A stretch of 64,000 nt of DNA from G963662905 sp965230045. GTDB lineage: Bacteria > Bacteroidota > Bacteroidia > Bacteroidales > WRLA01. The translations under genes were made by a program, and so were the position numbers. The notes under the pieces were generated by a model. It had not been told where the DNA came from. It made no database searches and was given only the letters and a program-made list of their open reading frames with translations. Below, one piece after another: positions 61,007 through 64,000 of this stretch. The stretch spans positions 310,001-374,000 of the forward strand of contig OZ245940.1 of the NCBI GenBank assembly GCA_965230045.1, read 5' to 3'. Position 1 is the stretch's first letter. Each line of letters starts with the position of its first letter.

Positions 61007-61022
61007 TGTTTCACGTGAAACA
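61007..61022. other. parS site 1 (ParB-binding centromere sequence)
   Basis: TGTTTCACGTGAAACA is a perfect 16-bp palindrome identical to the parS consensus recognised by ParB in many bacteria. It lies in the ybeY-mnmG intergenic region, 20 bases before the mnmG ATG. Confidence 0.92.
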
Positions 61023-61042
61023 ATATTGATTATTTTTCCAAG

Positions 61043-62914
61043 ATGTTTATAGAATACGATGTAATTGTTGTAGGTGCCGGTCATGCCGGTAGCGAGGCGG
61101 CAGCGGCGGCGGCAAGGCTGGGTTCAAAAACATTGCTGATCACCATGAATATGAATGCGATCGCAGCAATGTCGTGCAACCCTGCTATGGGAGGGATTGC
61201 CAAAGGGCAGATCGTACGGGAAATTGATGCTTTGGGCGGAATGTCGGGAATTATTACGGATAAAAGTATGATTCAATTCCGCATGCTCAACAAATCCAAA
61301 GGCCCTGCAATGTGGAGTCCACGTGCCCAAAGTGACCGTATGAGGTTTTCTGAAGAATGGCGTTTAGCACTGGAAAACACACCAAACCTGGATTTCTGGC
61401 AGGACACCGTAACAGAATTGATCTTTAAAGGCGAAAAACTTTCAGGTGTTAAAACTGCTCTGGGAATCGAAATTGCAGCGAAATCGGTAATATTAACCAA
61501 TGGAACCTTCCTGAATGGCATCATTCACATTGGCATGAAACAATATGGTGGCGGCAGGATGGGCGATCCGGCAAGCAAAGGGCTCACCGAAGCCCTGAAC
61601 GAAATTGGCTTTGAATCCGACCGAATGAAAACAGGCACACCGGTACGCGTTGACGGACGCAGTCTTGATTTTAGCAAAATGACCGAACAGCCCGGCGATG
61701 AAGAACCAGCAAAATTTTCTTTCACAGAAACACCAAAGCTCACAAAGCAAAGAAGCTGTTTTCTGGTACATACCAGTGAGGCTGTGCATGATGTTCTTCG
61801 CACCGGATTTCAATTCAGCCCAATGTTTAACGGCCGGATACAGGGCATTGGCCCTCGTTATTGCCCGAGTATCGAAGATAAAATTGAACGATTTTCCGAT
61901 AAAAACCGTCATCAGCTGTTTATTGAGCCGGAAGGTTGGAATACGATTGAGTATTATATCAACGGATTTTCATCCAGTCTTCCCGAGGAAATCCAGTTCA
62001 AGGCATTGCGCTTAATACCAGGTTTTGAAAATGCGAAAATTTTCCGCCCGGGATATGCCATCGAATACGATTTCTTCCCACCCATGCAATTAAAGGCTAG
62101 TTTAGAAACCAAATTGGTCGAAAACCTATATTTCGCAGGTCAAATCAATGGAACAACAGGCTATGAGGAAGCCGGAGCACAGGGATTGATGGCAGGAATC
62201 AATGCACATCGAAAAGTACATGGTGAAGAAGAAATCGTTTTAAAACGCTCCGAAGCCTATATCGGCGTATTGATCGACGACCTTATCACGAAAGGTGTGG
62301 ATGAACCCTACCGAATGTTCACTTCTCGCGCAGAATACCGCCTGATGTTGCGTCAGGATAATGCCGATTTACGACTAACTCCATTAGCTTTTGAACTGGG
62401 TATGGTCTCCGAAGATCGTATGGAACAATGCCAGAAAAAGGAAGGCGCATTGAAGGACATTGAGAAATACACGCAAAACAACAGTGCTGAACCCGATGAT
62501 GTAAATCCATATCTAAAAGAAGCCGGAACGCCGGAAATAAATCAAAAAACCCGCATCAGCCAGATCATTCTTCGTCCTCAGGTTCATCTGGAAGCTTTGA
62601 TTGAAAACCTGCCAAACTTCAAGGAATTTATCCAATCTGAAAATTTGGACAGCAAAGATATCCTTGAAAGTGCGGAAATTCTTTTAAAGTATTCGAGCTA
62701 TATCCGAAAAGAAGAAGAGATTGCAGATCGCTTAAATCGCTTGGAAAACTTAAAGCTATCTCCGGATTTTGATTACCACGGCCTTCAAAGTATTTCGTAT
62801 GAAGCGCGCGAAAAGCTATCAAAGATCAAACCGGCTACTTTGGGACAAGCATCTCGTATTAGCGGGGTTTCTCCATCAGATATCAATGTACTGGCAGTTT
62901 ATTTATCAAAATAA
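61043..62914 (+). CDS. mnmG: tRNA uridine-5-carboxymethylaminomethyl modification enzyme MnmG
   Basis: 623-residue FAD enzyme that, with MnmE, modifies wobble U34 of tRNAs reading NNR codons. The FAD-binding motif GAGHAGSEA is at 11-19, followed by SCNPAMGGIAKGQIVREIDA, GGGRMGDPASKGLTEAL and the C-terminal TSRAEYRLMLRQDNADLRLT region, which is quoted here in part. Length is normal. The gene is classically close to oriC in many bacteria, and here it is bracketed by two parS sites. mnmE is not in the window. Confidence 0.97.
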   Translation: MFIEYDVIVVGAGHAGSEAAAAAARLGSKTLLITMNMNAIAAMSCNPAMGGIAKGQIVREIDALGGMSGIITDKSMIQFRMLNKSKGPAMWSPRAQSDRMRFSEEWRLALENTPNLDFWQDTVTELIFKGEKLSGVKTALGIEIAAKSVILTNGTFLNGIIHIGMKQYGGGRMGDPASKGLTEALNEIGFESDRMKTGTPVRVDGRSLDFSKMTEQPGDEEPAKFSFTETPKLTKQRSCFLVHTSEAVHDVLRTGFQFSPMFNGRIQGIGPRYCPSIEDKIERFSDKNRHQLFIEPEGWNTIEYYINGFSSSLPEEIQFKALRLIPGFENAKIFRPGYAIEYDFFPPMQLKASLETKLVENLYFAGQINGTTGYEEAGAQGLMAGINAHRKVHGEEEIVLKRSEAYIGVLIDDLITKGVDEPYRMFTSRAEYRLMLRQDNADLRLTPLAFELGMVSEDRMEQCQKKEGALKDIEKYTQNNSAEPDDVNPYLKEAGTPEINQKTRISQIILRPQVHLEALIENLPNFKEFIQSENLDSKDILESAEILLKYSSYIRKEEEIADRLNRLENLKLSPDFDYHGLQSISYEAREKLSKIKPATLGQASRISGVSPSDINVLAVYLSK

Positions 62915-62954
62915 AAAGCGGAGAGCAGGAACGAACCTCATTTTTTGAATTAAA

Positions 62955-62970
62955 TGTTTCACGTGAAACA
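62955..62970. other. parS site 2 (ParB-binding centromere sequence)
   Basis: A second identical TGTTTCACGTGAAACA palindrome, 1,948 bases from the first. It ends ten bases before the ATG at 62981. If translation started at the ATG at 62954 instead, parS would encode the first residues MFHVKQ. Confidence 0.92.
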
Positions 62971-62980
62971 ACAGAACACA

Positions 62981-63859
62981 ATGACTCAAAATCAATGCCT
63001 TATCTGTGGCAACAAAAGTTTAAAAACAAAATTAGAACTCAAAGACTACTTTTTGAGCAAAGAAAATTTCGAACTGTTGGAATGCCCCGATTGCGGATTT
63101 ATAATGACATCGCCACGACCACAAGCGGAGGACCTTGGCCGATACTATGAATCGGACGATTATCTCTCGCACAATACGGAAAGCAAAAGCCTGATCACCG
63201 GCATCTATAGTTTTGCCCGAAATCTGGCGATTAATAAAAAATACAAACTCATTCGTTCACTTTCTGAAAAAAAGAAACTGCTGGATATCGGGAGTGGAAC
63301 CGGCGAATTTCTGGCCTTTATGCAATCGCAAGGCTATGCTGTTTGCGGCATTGAACCCAGTGAAAAAGCACGTGAGTTTGCGCGTAAAAACAATAATCTC
63401 GACTTACAAACAGAAGATAGCATTCCAAAACTTGCCAATGAATCATTTGATGTGATTACGATGTGGCATGTGCTCGAACATGTGTATCATCTGAACGAAC
63501 GCATGGAAAGCCTGCACAGACTTCTGAACAAGGATGGCACTTTAATCCTCGCTTTGCCCAACCATGAATCGAATGATGCGGCCTATTACGGAAAATATTG
63601 GGCTGCATGGGATGTGCCGCGTCATTTATATCACTTCAACCGAAAAAGCATTGAACGTTTGCTTGAAAAACACAATTTTAAACTCCATGCAATAAAGCCC
63701 ATGAATATGGATTCTTATTATGTTTCCATGCTCAGTGAAGAAATAAAAAGCGGGAAAAAAAATCTGATCAAAGCAAGTTTTCGGGGTTTGGTATCAAATT
63801 TGAAGGCAATGAAGACCAATGAATATTCCAGTTTGATTTATATTGCACGAAAAGTTTAG
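62981..63859 (+). CDS. Class I SAM-dependent methyltransferase with N-terminal zinc ribbon
   Basis: 292 residues from the ATG at 62981 (an in-frame ATG at 62954 would put the parS site inside the gene and add nine residues). A Cys4 ribbon (Cys6, Cys9, Cys35, Cys38; CLICGNKS, CPDCGF) precedes a Rossmann methyltransferase domain with LLDIGSGTGEFLAFM and FDVITMWHVLEHVYH. This architecture resembles sugar or lipid-linked methyltransferases of surface polysaccharide pathways, but the substrate is unknown. It follows mnmG by 66 bases and is six bases before the next gene. Confidence 0.88.
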   Translation: MTQNQCLICGNKSLKTKLELKDYFLSKENFELLECPDCGFIMTSPRPQAEDLGRYYESDDYLSHNTESKSLITGIYSFARNLAINKKYKLIRSLSEKKKLLDIGSGTGEFLAFMQSQGYAVCGIEPSEKAREFARKNNNLDLQTEDSIPKLANESFDVITMWHVLEHVYHLNERMESLHRLLNKDGTLILALPNHESNDAAYYGKYWAAWDVPRHLYHFNRKSIERLLEKHNFKLHAIKPMNMDSYYVSMLSEEIKSGKKNLIKASFRGLVSNLKAMKTNEYSSLIYIARKV

Positions 63860-63865
63860 TGTAGG

Positions 63866-64000
63866 ATGAAATGGATGAAATACCGTAATTCAATAGTCTA
63901 TTTCCTGCTGTTTGTTGTGGGTCTTTCGTCCTATTATTTCGTTCAACAGTCGGGTAGGGAAGAAGAGAACAAAAACAAAATAATACGTCAGCTGCAAAAG
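63866..64000 (+). CDS. Membrane-anchored protein, partial at window end
   Basis: 45 codons are visible, then the window ends. The start MKWMKYRNSIVYFLLFVVGL shows a single N-terminal transmembrane or signal-anchor helix (about 9-27), followed by a polar, possibly coiled-coil region (REEENKNKIIRQLQK). It begins six bases after the methyltransferase stop, so the two are probably cotranscribed. The product cannot be identified from this fragment; a sensor kinase or a structural membrane protein are both possible. Confidence 0.6.
   Translation, partial: MKWMKYRNSIVYFLLFVVGLSSYYFVQQSGREEENKNKIIRQLQK

Noticed and set aside
60853..61042. Replication origin (oriC) next to parS site 1
   Set aside because: No TTATCCACA-type DnaA boxes or AT-rich unwinding repeats visible; only proximity to the origin is suggested.

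Overview
The window looks like a chromosomal segment of a Gram-negative Bacteroidota bacterium, probably class Bacteroidia. Evidence: many intergenic regions carry the Bacteroidota promoter pattern (TTTG near -33, TAnnTTTG near -7). Strong Shine-Dalgarno sites are rare. Gene families are typical of the phylum: an RprXY-like two-component pair, an 80-residue ATP synthase epsilon subunit, a fused OlsF/GlsF-type acyltransferase, the coaX-porin-TPR-lptC-corC-PPIase neighbourhood and a DUF4175-like coiled-coil giant. Base composition and codon use look even throughout. I see no phage, insertion sequence, CRISPR array or island.

Layout. 1-407: eroded noncoding DNA with short repeats. 408-3076 (+): small heat-shock protein, then a TPR sensor histidine kinase. 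3088-14807 (-): one long signalling operon in the order STAS, cheY, cheA, cheW, chemoreceptor, cheR, HATPase protein lacking the phosphoacceptor His, cheD, cheB, two REC-HK-REC hybrid kinases and a lone receiver. 14982-20584: dps, S41 peptidase, EamA transporter, SpoU methylase and two glycosyltransferases. 20699-25602: TonB-dependent receptor, RprXY-like pair and a divergent Cys/Lys-rich exported peptide whose promoter has four helically phased TTAACA repeats. 25732-33648: OsmC, hotdog thioesterase, dtd, DUF255 protein, TPR protein, zinc-ribbon coiled coil, Nif3-like protein and lpxK. 33751-41398 (-): envelope operon (coaX, porin-like protein, TPR, lptC, CorC-like protein, PpiD/SurA-like foldase). 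41704-41776: tRNA-Phe. 41913-49632: two lipoproteins, atpDC, lspA, a DksA-like protein and ileS. 49801-54997: lipid acyltransferases, an unknown protein and a membrane-anchored MutS-like ATPase. 55176-64000 (+): gatB, DUF4175-like protein, RsbW-like ATPase, ybeY, mnmG, a methyltransferase and the start of an unknown membrane protein.

How it fits together. Three themes stand out. First, a chemosensory pathway (periplasmic CZB-like receptor, CheA/W/Y/R/B/D) shares a transcript with multi-domain phosphorelay kinases and has no flagellar genes nearby, so its output is open. Second, an RprXY-like system faces a small exported Cys-rich peptide behind a regular operator-like array, suggesting a regulator-target pair. 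Third, two perfect 16-bp parS palindromes flank mnmG, suggesting this end of the window lies near the chromosomal origin.
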